The notes beneath the pieces were generated by a model. It was given only the letters and a program-made list of their open reading frames with translations, ran no database searches and had not been told where the DNA came from. A program made the translations under genes and the position numbers. A stretch of DNA of 64,000 nt from Shewanella hanedai. Lineage in GTDB: Bacteria; Pseudomonadota; Gammaproteobacteria; Enterobacterales; Shewanellaceae. Positions 1 through 8,447 of the stretch are shown in pieces. The DNA lies in the NCBI RefSeq assembly GCF_007197645.1, contig NZ_VKGK01000005.1, positions 162,041 through 226,040 of the forward strand, in the 5' to 3' direction. Numbering within the stretch: the stretch's first letter is position 1; each line of letters begins with the position of its first letter.

Positions 1-27
1 TAGCGTTCTATTGTCAGGGAGAACATT

Positions 28-1137
28 TTGTTAACGTTTCAATATATAGATGATGATGCGAGTTTAGCTAACCTTGTATCGCAATACCGGGAGAGTCAAT
101 TATTGGTATTGGACACCGAATTTGTTCGTACCCGTACTTTCTATGCTCGTCTTGGTCTGATCCAAGCTTATGATGGCAAAACATTAGCGTTAATCGATCC
201 AACTGCAGTGAGTGATCTTTCTGATTTTTGGGATTTATTGAAAACGCCTGAAATTACCACCGTTTTGCATTCTTGCAGTGAAGACTTAGAGGTCTTTGCT
301 CGTAATGGTCATTGCCAACCGGTAAAACTGTTTGATAGCCAAATCGCCGCAGCTTTATGTGGATTTGGACATGGACTCGGTTATGCGAAACTGGTTGAGC
401 AAACGTTAAGTATTCCGCTTGATAAAGGTGAGTCTCGTACTGATTGGATGAAGCGTCCTTTAAGCGAAGCACAGCTTAATTATGCGGCTAATGATGTCTA
501 CTACCTTTATGAACTTTATCCTCAGCTTGTCGAAAAGTTAGCGGAACTCAACAGACTTGATTGGGTGTTCGAAGAGGGAGAGCGCATGACCCAAGGTCGC
601 TTGGCTTCTCCGGATTTTGAACTGGCGTATTTAAGAGTTAAAAATGCGTTTCAATTAAGCCCTAAACAGTTAGCTTATCTGAAAGTGTTGGCTAAGTGGC
701 GCCTAGAGAAAGCGGTGTCACGTGATTTAGCTGTTGGTTTTGTGGTTAAAGATCACGCTTTGATTGGATTAGCGAAAAGGCAGCCTAAAAACAGCACTGA
801 GCTGTATAAGATGATAGAGCTGACTGAACAGGAAAAGCGTGTTCACGGCAAAGATCTTATCGGTTTATTAGCGACAGCAGATCTGGATAACTTGCCAGAG
901 GCGATTGATGTCTTGGCACTTAAAACAGGTTATAAGAGCGCATTTAAGACCATTAAGCAGTGCCTGACGACGGTGAGTGAAGAGCATGAAGTGCCGATTG
1001 AGCTATTAGGCTCTAAACGTCATATTCATGAATACCTAGAGTGGTTGTGGGCCGGTAAAGTAGGGGATAAACCTTTACTGCTAACGGGTTGGCGTGAAAC
1101 CTTAGTCTCAACGCCACTAACGGCATTGTCTGTATAA
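28..1137 (+). CDS. rnd: Ribonuclease D
   Basis: This is a 3'-5' exoribonuclease that trims tRNA precursors and other small RNAs in the cytoplasm. The DEDDy exonuclease motifs are visible: DTEF (D29, E31), the Exo II motif with D86 (HSCSEDLEVF), and Exo III YAANDVYYLYELY with the catalytic tyrosine. An HRDC-type nucleic-acid-binding helical domain follows from about residue 210. The length of 369 aa is close to the E. coli enzyme. The start is a TTG with an AGGGAGA ribosome site about 7 bases upstream; no better ATG lies nearby. The gene runs convergently to minE, as in E. coli where rnd is also next to minE. Confidence 0.96.
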   Translation: MLTFQYIDDDASLANLVSQYRESQLLVLDTEFVRTRTFYARLGLIQAYDGKTLALIDPTAVSDLSDFWDLLKTPEITTVLHSCSEDLEVFARNGHCQPVKLFDSQIAAALCGFGHGLGYAKLVEQTLSIPLDKGESRTDWMKRPLSEAQLNYAANDVYYLYELYPQLVEKLAELNRLDWVFEEGERMTQGRLASPDFELAYLRVKNAFQLSPKQLAYLKVLAKWRLEKAVSRDLAVGFVVKDHALIGLAKRQPKNSTELYKMIELTEQEKRVHGKDLIGLLATADLDNLPEAIDVLALKTGYKSAFKTIKQCLTTVSEEHEVPIELLGSKRHIHEYLEWLWAGKVGDKPLLLTGWRETLVSTPLTALSV

Positions 1138-1161
1138 CCAAATCTGTAATGATGCCCATAA

Positions 1162-1200
1162 AAATAAACCCCGACTTTTAGCATAAGTCGGGGTTTATTT
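1162..1200. terminator. Bidirectional terminator between rnd and minE
   Basis: A 15-16 bp perfect inverted repeat (AAATAAACCCCGACTT and its complement around the loop TTAGCAT) carries an A tract on one side and a T tract on the other. It can therefore end transcription of both convergent units. Confidence 0.9.
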
Positions 1201-1225
1201 TCTTCGAAACAGTGGTCTGTGATGC

Positions 1226-1483
1226 TTACTTTTCCGGTAAGGTCACATTCAGTTCAAGTACCGATAATTTATCATCGTTCTTATCTAATTGAACGGTGAC
1301 TTGTTCAGGGTCGATGTGCACATACTTTTTTATGACCTCAATGATCTCTTGCTTCATTTGAGGAAAATAATCAGGTGCATCACGCTCGCCACGCTGGTGC
1401 GCAACGATGATCTGTAAACGCTCTTTGGCTGTCACTGCTGTAGCCGGTTTTTTGCTGCTTTTAAAATAATCGAGTAATGACAT
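1226..1483 (-). CDS. minE: Cell division topological specificity factor MinE
   Basis: MinE (85 aa) stimulates MinD ATPase and drives pole-to-pole oscillation of the MinCD division inhibitor, so that the Z ring forms at midcell. The N-terminal amphipathic start ([10 protein letters not shown]), the MinD-contact helix ([11 protein letters not shown]) and the C-terminal topological specificity domain ([13 protein letters not shown]) are all visible. It is the last gene of minC-minD-minE on the minus strand, only 2 bases after minD, and ends at a bidirectional terminator. Confidence 0.97.
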   Translation of the reverse strand: MSLLDYFKSSKKPATAVTAKERLQIIVAHQRGERDAPDYFPQMKQEIIEVIKKYVHIDPEQVTVQLDKNDDKLSVLELNVTLPEK

Positions 1484-1485
1484 AA

Positions 1486-2295
1486 TTAACTACCAAATAT
1501 CCGTTTTAAGAAACCTTTCTTTACCTCAGTGACAAATCGCATTGGCAACTCTTCGCCTAACAAACGCGCGACACTGTCACTATAGGCTTTGCCTGCATCA
1601 CTTTCTTGATCCATGATAACTGGCACACCTGAGTTAGATGCTTTTAGTACTGCTTGAGATTCAGGGATCACACCGATGAGCGGTATGGCTAAGATCTCTT
1701 CTACATCTTCAACGCTTAACATTTCACCAGTGGTGACTCGAGCAGGGGAGTAACGGGTCAGTAATAGGTATTCCTTTACTGGCTCTAATCCCTCTTCGGC
1801 GCGCTTTGACTTACTTTGGAGCATGCCCAATATGCGGTCAGAATCACGTACTGAACTCACTTCTGGGTTCGTGGTGACGATGGCAGTATCAGCGAAATAG
1901 AGAGCCATCATGGCGCCTGTTTCTATGCCTGCAGGAGAATCACAGATGATGAATTCAAAATCTTTCGATAAATCAGACAGTACTTTGCCCACGCCTTCTT
2001 TTGTCAACGCATCTTTATCGCGTGTTTGTGAAGCGGGTAAAACAAATAGATTTGGGCAACGCTTATCTTTGATTAAAGCTTGGTTTAAATTAGCTTCACC
2101 ATTGATCACATTGACAAAATCATAAACAACTCTGCGCTCACACCCCATAATCAGGTCTAAGTTACGCAGTCCGATATCAAAATCTACAACGACAGTTTTA
2201 TGTCCTTTTAATGCCAAACCTGTAGCAATAGCAGCGCTAGAGGTGGTTTTCCCCACGCCGCCTTTACCTGAGGTGACAACAATTATTTGCGTCAT
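1486..2295 (-). CDS. minD: Septum site-determining ATPase MinD
   Basis: MinD (269 aa) is a ParA/MinD-family P-loop ATPase that binds the inner membrane in its ATP form and recruits MinC and MinE. The deviant Walker A motif SGKGGVGKT lies at residues 9-17, with the signature lysine K11. The C-terminal amphipathic membrane-targeting helix is seen as [11 protein letters not shown]. It lies between minC and minE in one transcription unit. Confidence 0.98.
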   Translation of the reverse strand: MTQIIVVTSGKGGVGKTTSSAAIATGLALKGHKTVVVDFDIGLRNLDLIMGCERRVVYDFVNVINGEANLNQALIKDKRCPNLFVLPASQTRDKDALTKEGVGKVLSDLSKDFEFIICDSPAGIETGAMMALYFADTAIVTTNPEVSSVRDSDRILGMLQSKSKRAEEGLEPVKEYLLLTRYSPARVTTGEMLSVEDVEEILAIPLIGVIPESQAVLKASNSGVPVIMDQESDAGKAYSDSVARLLGEELPMRFVTEVKKGFLKRIFGS

Positions 2296-2322
2296 TTCCT
2301 ATTATTTCCTTGTTTGCTGTCT

Positions 2323-2988
2323 TTAAAGTGGTAGCGCTTCGATGGTGAGAGATTCACCTTCGAGACGAATACAGCCACTTTTCGTTGTACTGTTGAGCTG
2401 AATATTCTCGGCTAGCCAGTATTGACCGGCTACAGATACCAATTCGGCTTCTAAAGAGCGGGCGATAATCACCGCATGCTTATCACCGGAGGCGCCAGCC
2501 ATGGCCTTACCACGTAAGTTACCATAAATGTGAATACTGCCGTCGGCAATCACTTCGGCGCCATTCCCCACGGTTCCCACAATCACAAGATCGCTATTTT
2601 TTGCATAAATCTGCTGACCTGAACGCACATTTTGTTTCACTATCTTAGTGGTTTTAGGTAGCTGAGGCTGAGTTTGTGATTGCTTTCCTGATTTGATGAT
2701 TGCGAGTCCAAGGGATTTAGCTTGGGCCGAAATGGCATCAATCGCTGCGGTAATACCTACAATCACTAATTGTCTGGACACGAGTAAATCTTTCAACGCT
2801 GTCAGATTATACTCAGGATCTTTAATGAGACTTAGGTTGACGACCAATGGAGCACCAATAAAAAATTGCGGTGCGATAGACAATTTACTGTCCAGTTCAA
2901 TGGTTACCTTTTCCAAATCAACTTGGTTAATATGGAGCACAGAGAGTGTAAATGATGAGCCTTTTAACTCTAGGCTTGGAGTCTGCAT
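2323..2988 (-). CDS. minC: Septum site-determining protein MinC
   Basis: MinC (221 aa) blocks FtsZ polymerisation at the poles. The N-terminal FtsZ-inhibiting domain spans roughly residues 1-100. The C-terminal right-handed beta-helix dimerisation and MinD-binding domain is recognised from [18 protein letters not shown] and the [14 protein letters not shown] repeats. It is the first gene of minCDE and is transcribed divergently from ycgL across a 122-bp gap that should hold both promoters. Confidence 0.96.
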   Translation of the reverse strand: MQTPSLELKGSSFTLSVLHINQVDLEKVTIELDSKLSIAPQFFIGAPLVVNLSLIKDPEYNLTALKDLLVSRQLVIVGITAAIDAISAQAKSLGLAIIKSGKQSQTQPQLPKTTKIVKQNVRSGQQIYAKNSDLVIVGTVGNGAEVIADGSIHIYGNLRGKAMAGASGDKHAVIIARSLEAELVSVAGQYWLAENIQLNSTTKSGCIRLEGESLTIEALPL

Positions 2989-3110
2989 TGTGGCCTTGCT
3001 CTTTATAAAAATAATCAGACTTGATGCTGATATGCATTATATTAATAGTTGTCCATGTTATAGTGTGACTCAGTCTGAGGCAAGTTGAATAGCAGGAAAG
3101 TAGACAGTAT

Positions 3111-3392
3111 ATGATCTGTGCGGTGTATAAGAGTCGACGTAAGCTCGATAGTTACCTATTCGTTGAAAAACGTAATGAATTTGAACGTGTTCCAGAGGCA
3201 TTACTTGAGATGTTTGGTTCACCAGAATTGGTGATGATGCTGCCTTTAATGAAACGAGATCATTTAGGTTTTGCTGACATTGAAAAAGTGAAGACAGAGT
3301 TAGCAGCTAAAGGTTATTACTTGCAACTGCCTCCGCCAGTGGTTAACTTACTCGAGGAACATAAGCGCGAAATTGGCTATAGTAGAGATTAG
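3111..3392 (+). CDS. YcgL domain protein
   Basis: This small cytoplasmic protein (93 aa) of the YcgL family is found next to minCDE in many gammaproteobacteria. The family signature is clear: an N-terminal CAVYKSRRK strand, the LEMFGSPELVM helix and a central ADIEKVKTELAAKGYYLQLP segment. The molecular function of the family is not established. A GGAAAG element about 12 bases before the ATG fits the start. The gene is followed 36 bases later by the lytic transglycosylase, and both are likely co-transcribed. Confidence 0.92.
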   Translation: MICAVYKSRRKLDSYLFVEKRNEFERVPEALLEMFGSPELVMMLPLMKRDHLGFADIEKVKTELAAKGYYLQLPPPVVNLLEEHKREIGYSRD

Positions 3393-3428
3393 TTAAGATA
3401 AAAAATCAGCTTAATTCAGGGATTCGAT

Positions 3429-4433
3429 ATGACAGGGATAGATCTCAAGGCCATTAGTGTCACATGCATGCTCATTTTGGGTTTACAGCAAACAGTTTTA
3501 GCGCAAGAAAGTAAATTGAAACCGAGTTTCAGCGATTATCTTTCTAGTCTTAAACATGAAGCTAAAGAGAATGGCATAGATGAGAGAACCATTGAGTCTA
3601 GTTTCCCTCAGATTAAGCTGTTTAGAACTGCACAAGATAGTAACAAAGCACCCGTTAAGGCTGCGACTTCGTTAGAGAGTTTTATTCCTGAGAAAGTCCC
3701 AGAATCTAAAGTTAGCGAAGCCCGAGTTTTGTATCAGCAATACAGAGCAGAGCTTAAGACGATAGGGCGTGAATATGATGTTCAGCCCAGATTTATTTTT
3801 GCTCTGTGGGGACTCGAGTCAAATTTTGGTGCTGATGTCAGTCAGTATCCTCTTCTGTCTGTGACCGCTTCGCGTGCATTTGATGATCCTGACTGTATTA
3901 AGTGCAAAAATGAATTTTTTGCGACGCTGAAAATTCTTGAACAGGAATCCCTACAAGTCAGTGAGTTGTTAGGTTCATCTAAAGGCAGCTTGGGGCAAAC
4001 TGATTTTTTACCTAGCCACTATTTGAAGTATGCGCAAGACGGTGATGGTGATGGTAAGAAAGAGTTATGGAGTAATCCTCATGATGTGTTTGCCTCCCTT
4101 GCTCATTATCTACAGCAAGTGGGCTGGAAAGGGCAAGAAACCTGGGGACGGCAAGTACTGCTACCTGACAATTTTGATGAAAGTCTTTCTTCGAGTGCGA
4201 TTAGCAAGCGGTTTTCGCAATGGACAGAGCTTGGGGTAACCCGCTATAACGGCAGTGTTTTGCCTAAACGTGATGATATGTTGGTTTCATTGATCATTCC
4301 TGATGGTGCTAAAGGCCGTGCTTACCTGATTTATGATAATTATCGTGCTTTGATAAAGCGAATGGATTCTGATTACCATGCATTATCAGTGGCCTACCTT
4401 TCAGAGAAGATAAAATCTTCTGAGATTAATTGA
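3429..4433 (+). CDS. Lytic murein transglycosylase, MltB/SLT_2 type
   Basis: This periplasmic peptidoglycan lytic transglycosylase (334 aa) cleaves glycan strands between MurNAc and GlcNAc. An N-terminal signal sequence ends near LAQES (about residue 26). The catalytic domain holds the motif FALWGLESNFG, whose E130 is the expected catalytic acid, followed by the YPLLSVTASRAFDD segment and GSLGQTDFLPSHYLKYAQDGDGDG, which are typical of MltB-like enzymes. No lipobox cysteine is evident, so a soluble periplasmic form is likely. It probably lies in one unit with ycgL. Confidence 0.92.
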   Translation: MTGIDLKAISVTCMLILGLQQTVLAQESKLKPSFSDYLSSLKHEAKENGIDERTIESSFPQIKLFRTAQDSNKAPVKAATSLESFIPEKVPESKVSEARVLYQQYRAELKTIGREYDVQPRFIFALWGLESNFGADVSQYPLLSVTASRAFDDPDCIKCKNEFFATLKILEQESLQVSELLGSSKGSLGQTDFLPSHYLKYAQDGDGDGKKELWSNPHDVFASLAHYLQQVGWKGQETWGRQVLLPDNFDESLSSSAISKRFSQWTELGVTRYNGSVLPKRDDMLVSLIIPDGAKGRAYLIYDNYRALIKRMDSDYHALSVAYLSEKIKSSEIN

Positions 4434-4490
4434 TGCTTAATCAGGATAAAGATAACAGTCTTCTTTGTCTCTGTTGACTAGTGTAAAATA

Positions 4491-4514
4491 GCCTGCTTGA
4501 GCAGGCCTTTTTTT
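4491..4514 (+). terminator. Rho-independent terminator after the lytic transglycosylase
   Basis: GCCTGC, a TTGA loop, then GCAGGC is followed directly by a run of seven T. It closes the ycgL-transglycosylase unit 57 bases after the stop codon and lies just upstream of the YcgN-family gene. Confidence 0.9.
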
Positions 4515-4543
4515 GTAAAAAACTGAGTTGTAGAAATTAAATC

Positions 4544-4984
4544 ATGTCATTTTGGAAAGAAAAATCGTTAAGCCAGATGGATGCCCATGAATGGGAATCC
4601 TTGTGTGATGGGTGTGGTAAGTGTTGTTTAAATAAGTTAATCGATGATGAAACAGAAGAATTGTATTACACCAATGCGGCCTGTAAATTATTAGATCATC
4701 AAGGAGCACACTGTAGTCAATATCAAGATCGTTTCAGCTTTGTTCCTTTGTGCACTAAAGTGACAGCCGATAATGTAGCAGAATTAACTTGGTTGCCTGA
4801 TAGCTGTGCTTATCGACGTCTTTACGCCGGACGGGACCTACCTTCGTGGCATCCCTTGATCACAGGATCGAAAGAGGCGATGCATCAGGCCGGGATGTCG
4901 ACTCAAAATAAAGTAAAATGTGAAACGAATATCAAATATATCGAAGATCATATCGTTTTGTGGCCCATGAGAGATCAAGACTAA
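4544..4984 (+). CDS. YcgN family (UPF0260) cysteine-cluster protein
   Basis: This 146-aa protein has a dense N-terminal cysteine cluster ([12 protein letters not shown] around residues 22-33) followed by further cysteines ([26 protein letters not shown]), the pattern of the UPF0260/YcgN family and of the wider CxxCxxCC zinc/iron-chelating domain. These cysteines most likely bind zinc or an iron-sulfur centre; the biological role is unknown. E. coli ycgN lies close to ycgL and minC, so the neighbourhood is conserved. It has its own short 5' region after the preceding terminator. Confidence 0.93.
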   Translation: MSFWKEKSLSQMDAHEWESLCDGCGKCCLNKLIDDETEELYYTNAACKLLDHQGAHCSQYQDRFSFVPLCTKVTADNVAELTWLPDSCAYRRLYAGRDLPSWHPLITGSKEAMHQAGMSTQNKVKCETNIKYIEDHIVLWPMRDQD

Positions 4985-5023
4985 TAGAGCCGAAGCAGTA
5001 TTAGTCTTTAACCCGAATAAGTG

Positions 5024-6193
5024 TTATTTCTTTGAACTGCTTTTACTCATTGCGAGTTTTTCTTGTTTGATAACCTTGTGCCAGAATTCTGCACCGAGTC
5101 CCGCAATAACACGGGATTCGCCATTGAGTAACATGGCCATACCAATTTTTAAGCGAGGGGAGTAGGCAATCTCTGCCACGTAACCGGCAACCCAGCCTGC
5201 ATGATAGACCAGCTCTTCACCTTCAAAATCATAAACCCGCCAGCCTTTGCCATAATGGGCATCTTTGAGATAAGAGCGCCATTCTCGACGTTTCAGCTCC
5301 TTGCTTGTTCTCACGCCGTGTTCTTTGATGTCATGGAGAAGTTGAGGACTTAATACCTTGGGGTTATTGCCTAAGTTAGCAATCAACCACTTGGAAATAT
5401 CAGTGATACTGGCATTAACGCCAGCTGCGGGCTCAACCTGATAATAGTTAGACTTCACTCTGACCTTTTTAAAACCTGAGCGGGTTTTAACATGGGGACT
5501 TGCACGGTTACTGGTGGCTAAGAAATCCGCCATACCGATAGAAGCTGTATTCATCTTTAAGGGAGTGAAAATGCGTGCCTCAACCAGATTTGAGTATGTC
5601 ATCCCAGTTTGTTGTTCAATAACGGGTTGGATAAATGAGAAGGCGATATTTTGGTAACTGTAACAAACTCCAGGAGAACACATTGGGGTCAGTTTAGAAA
5701 ATTGAGGAATGATCTTCTTTAATTTACCATTGGCATTGAGAATATTATCGTAACTGTTTGGCATTAGGCCGGTGCTTTGACCTATAAGGTGACCGAGATT
5801 TATTTTGGCTGTTGCGGATTTATCGGCAAGCATAAACTCAGGCATGTATTTAGTGAGTGGATCTTCCCAACTGAATTTATTTTCATGAACCAGCATTGTC
5901 GCTAAGGTCCCCGCAAAGGTTTTTGATACCGAGGCTAAACGAAAAACAGTGTCTTTGTTTACGTTTAAACTCCCGCCTTTTTTACGTTTACCGTATGTAC
6001 TCATCTTAAGGACTTTACTGTCTTCGATGATCACAAACGCGCCGCCGGGTACACCATTCTTTTTGAGCTGTTTATGAAATTGCTGTTTGAAATTATCGCT
6101 GATAGCCTGGTAGTCAGACTTTGCTTGTAGACTGGTTGAAAGTAAAAAACAGGCAAGCCCGATAGGAAATAGTTGTCGCGGTCGAGATAACAT
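5024..6193 (-). CDS. Serine hydrolase, class C beta-lactamase fold
   Basis: This is a secreted or periplasmic serine hydrolase (389 aa) of the beta-lactamase/AmpC-type penicillin-binding family. The signal sequence ends near SLQAKS (residue 24). The three active-site boxes are present: SVSK at 88-91, YQN at 180-182, and HAG at 331-333 in place of the KTG box. The HxG box is common in esterases and peptidases of this fold, so the substrate could be an ester or D-amino-acid peptide rather than a beta-lactam. It stands alone, divergent from the S51-type gene. Confidence 0.87.
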   Translation of the reverse strand: MLSRPRQLFPIGLACFLLSTSLQAKSDYQAISDNFKQQFHKQLKKNGVPGGAFVIIEDSKVLKMSTYGKRKKGGSLNVNKDTVFRLASVSKTFAGTLATMLVHENKFSWEDPLTKYMPEFMLADKSATAKINLGHLIGQSTGLMPNSYDNILNANGKLKKIIPQFSKLTPMCSPGVCYSYQNIAFSFIQPVIEQQTGMTYSNLVEARIFTPLKMNTASIGMADFLATSNRASPHVKTRSGFKKVRVKSNYYQVEPAAGVNASITDISKWLIANLGNNPKVLSPQLLHDIKEHGVRTSKELKRREWRSYLKDAHYGKGWRVYDFEGEELVYHAGWVAGYVAEIAYSPRLKIGMAMLLNGESRVIAGLGAEFWHKVIKQEKLAMSKSSSKK

Positions 6194-6420
6194 AAAAGAT
6201 GTTCCAAAAAATAATCGATAAATAGCAGCTAAAAAAGGCTTATAAATACAAGCGCTGCTTGGATAAAAATCTAAGTGTTAGGCTAACAAAAAAATGTAAA
6301 AAAAACAGCATAGCAAAGATAATTAAATCCTTTTTCCATTCTGTTCATTCATAAATACCTTGTCAGATATTGTACTGCTAGTTAATCTGGTTTGATATTA
6401 TATTCAACAAGTTGTGAAGT

Positions 6421-7089
6421 ATGAAGCTCGCTTTACTTAGTGACCCCTCATCGGTAAATGGACTACAAGCAATCAAGCTGGTGTTAAGTGCCCAACAAAA
6501 AGCCGTGGCTAAAGTTGGCTATATTGCCTCAGGGCCAGAACCTGATAGACACTATTTTCGCCAGACTCAAGTGCTTTATAAAAACCTTGGTGCCAGGTTG
6601 GTGTGTTATTTAGAACTTGAAACGGGTTTTGATGAAGAGTCTTTGGTTGAACTGTTCAGTTGTGATGTGATCCATTTGGCTGGCGGGGATACCTTCAGAT
6701 TTTTAAAAGGGTTACATCACAGAAGATTGATTCCTCGTTTGCGGGAGTACGCGAGGGCAGGAGGCGCACTGATTGGCGTGAGTGCTGGGGCAATGATCAT
6801 GACACCGTCGATAGAGAGTGCCCCTTTGTGTGGCGACAGCAATGATGTGGGCTTAGACAACTTACTCGCCTTGAGTTTAACCCCGTTTCATTTTATGCCT
6901 CATCTGCCAGCAGGGTTTACCACTCCTGTCGATTTTATTGCTTATCTACACAAGAGAGGTGTCGCGTTTGATGATTCTCTATTTGAGTATTTATACCTGT
7001 GTCAGGATACAGCTGCTATCACGGTAATCGATGGGAAAGTTGATGAGATTGGGGAACCTTTACTCTGGACTCGTTGTATTGAAGTCTGA
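6421..7089 (+). CDS. Peptidase E-like protein (S51 family, class I glutamine amidotransferase fold)
   Basis: This cytoplasmic protein (222 aa) resembles dipeptidase E, which hydrolyses dipeptides with N-terminal aspartate. The nucleophile elbow GVSAGAM places the serine at residue 121, and the IHLAGGDTFRFL segment just before it (about 84-95) is typical of the S51 fold. A second conserved histidine region (FHFMPHLP) follows near residue 160. It is slightly shorter than E. coli PepE and the rest of the sequence is divergent, so the substrate is uncertain. No operon partner is seen. Confidence 0.8.
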   Translation: MKLALLSDPSSVNGLQAIKLVLSAQQKAVAKVGYIASGPEPDRHYFRQTQVLYKNLGARLVCYLELETGFDEESLVELFSCDVIHLAGGDTFRFLKGLHHRRLIPRLREYARAGGALIGVSAGAMIMTPSIESAPLCGDSNDVGLDNLLALSLTPFHFMPHLPAGFTTPVDFIAYLHKRGVAFDDSLFEYLYLCQDTAAITVIDGKVDEIGEPLLWTRCIEV

Positions 7090-7141
7090 CAGATGAAACC
7101 TAGAACAGGTTTCATCTGTTGTTAAGATAATATTTTAAGTG

Positions 7142-8317
7142 TTACTTAAGCGCTTGATTAAATCGTGCGAAGCCTGCTTCTAAATCGGCAATCAGATCAT
7201 CAGGGTTTTCTAACCCCACATGCAAACGAATAAGGGGTTTACAGCTATCCCATTGGGTGGCTGTTCTGATCCTGTCGATGCCAAATACACCTAAGATCAG
7301 ACTTTCAAAACCTCCCCAAGAGAAACCCATTTTAAAGTGCTGCATGTTTTCAACCAGTGCGGTGACAGAAGCCAGATCTCCCTCTTTCAATACAAAAGAG
7401 AATAAACCGTTGGCTGCTGTAAAATCACGCTCAAAAAACGCATGACCAGGGCAAGTGTCGAAAGCTGGGTGCCTGATATGATCGACCTCTGGGCGCGACT
7501 TCAGCCAGTTTGCAACTTTAAGGGCATTACGCTCATGTTGCTGCATACGCACGCCCAATGTTCTTAGGCCACGGCTGGCCAGATACACATCATCCGGTGA
7601 GGTGCATTGACCCATGAGGTAGCTGTTTTCTCTTAGTTGATCCCAATGTGCTTCATTAGCCGTTGCGGTGCCCATCATGACGTCAGAGTGACCCACTATG
7701 TACTTAGTGGCAGCCTGAATAGAGATGTCGACGCCCATATCAAATGGACGAGAGTTGATGGGGGATGCCCAAGTGTTGTCTAACATCACCACAAGCTCAT
7801 GTTGGTGAGCGATGCTGGCAAGTGTCGGCACATCTTGGATCTCCATGGTGATCGATCCTGGAGATTCTAGGAACAATACCTTGGTATTAGGCTTGATAAG
7901 CGCACTTATCCCAGCGCCAATCATAGGATCATAATAGGTGGTCTCTATCCCAAAACCTGCCATCAACTTATCACACAGATCCCGTGTCGGTTCATAGGCG
8001 GTGTCGACCATGAGCAGATGATCGCCTGACTTGAGAAATGAGAGCAGTGCACCACTGATCGCGGCGGATCCTGATGGGTATAGGGCTGTGCCTACACCGC
8101 CTTCAAGTTCTGCAATCGCAGCTTGAAATGCAAAATGGGTGGGGCCACCACGTCGACCATAGAACATCTCGCCTTTGGCTCTGTTCTTGGTTGCGAAGCG
8201 CATCTCTTTCATGGTGTCAAACACCATGGTTGATGCTCTGAAGACGGGAGGATTGATCACACCCTTAGTCCATTTTTTGTCACGTCCAACACTGATGATC
8301 TGTGTTTCTTTTTTCAT
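7142..8317 (-). CDS. metC: Cystathionine beta-lyase
   Basis: This PLP enzyme of transsulfuration (391 aa from the chosen start) cleaves cystathionine to homocysteine, pyruvate and ammonia in methionine synthesis. The Cys/Met metabolism PLP-dependent fold is clear: LYPSGSAAISGALLSFL, LDNTWASPINSRPFDMG and the PLP lysine K205 within QAATKYIVGHSD. An upstream in-frame ATG (first base 8356) would add 13 residues but has no ribosome site. The start at 8317 gives the usual N-terminus reading TQIISVGRDKKW. The gene stands alone. Confidence 0.93.
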   Translation of the reverse strand: MKKETQIISVGRDKKWTKGVINPPVFRASTMVFDTMKEMRFATKNRAKGEMFYGRRGGPTHFAFQAAIAELEGGVGTALYPSGSAAISGALLSFLKSGDHLLMVDTAYEPTRDLCDKLMAGFGIETTYYDPMIGAGISALIKPNTKVLFLESPGSITMEIQDVPTLASIAHQHELVVMLDNTWASPINSRPFDMGVDISIQAATKYIVGHSDVMMGTATANEAHWDQLRENSYLMGQCTSPDDVYLASRGLRTLGVRMQQHERNALKVANWLKSRPEVDHIRHPAFDTCPGHAFFERDFTAANGLFSFVLKEGDLASVTALVENMQHFKMGFSWGGFESLILGVFGIDRIRTATQWDSCKPLIRLHVGLENPDDLIADLEAGFARFNQALK

Positions 8318-8447
8318 AGGGTAATTGTTCCACAACCAAATTGTATTTTTAGCCATCTTAACATCTAAACGGCCAAATGAAAGTGCGTTTTAATGAGCAT
8401 CGTGAATGCTCGCTTATCGTTCTGTTTATTCATCGTGCTCCCCAGCA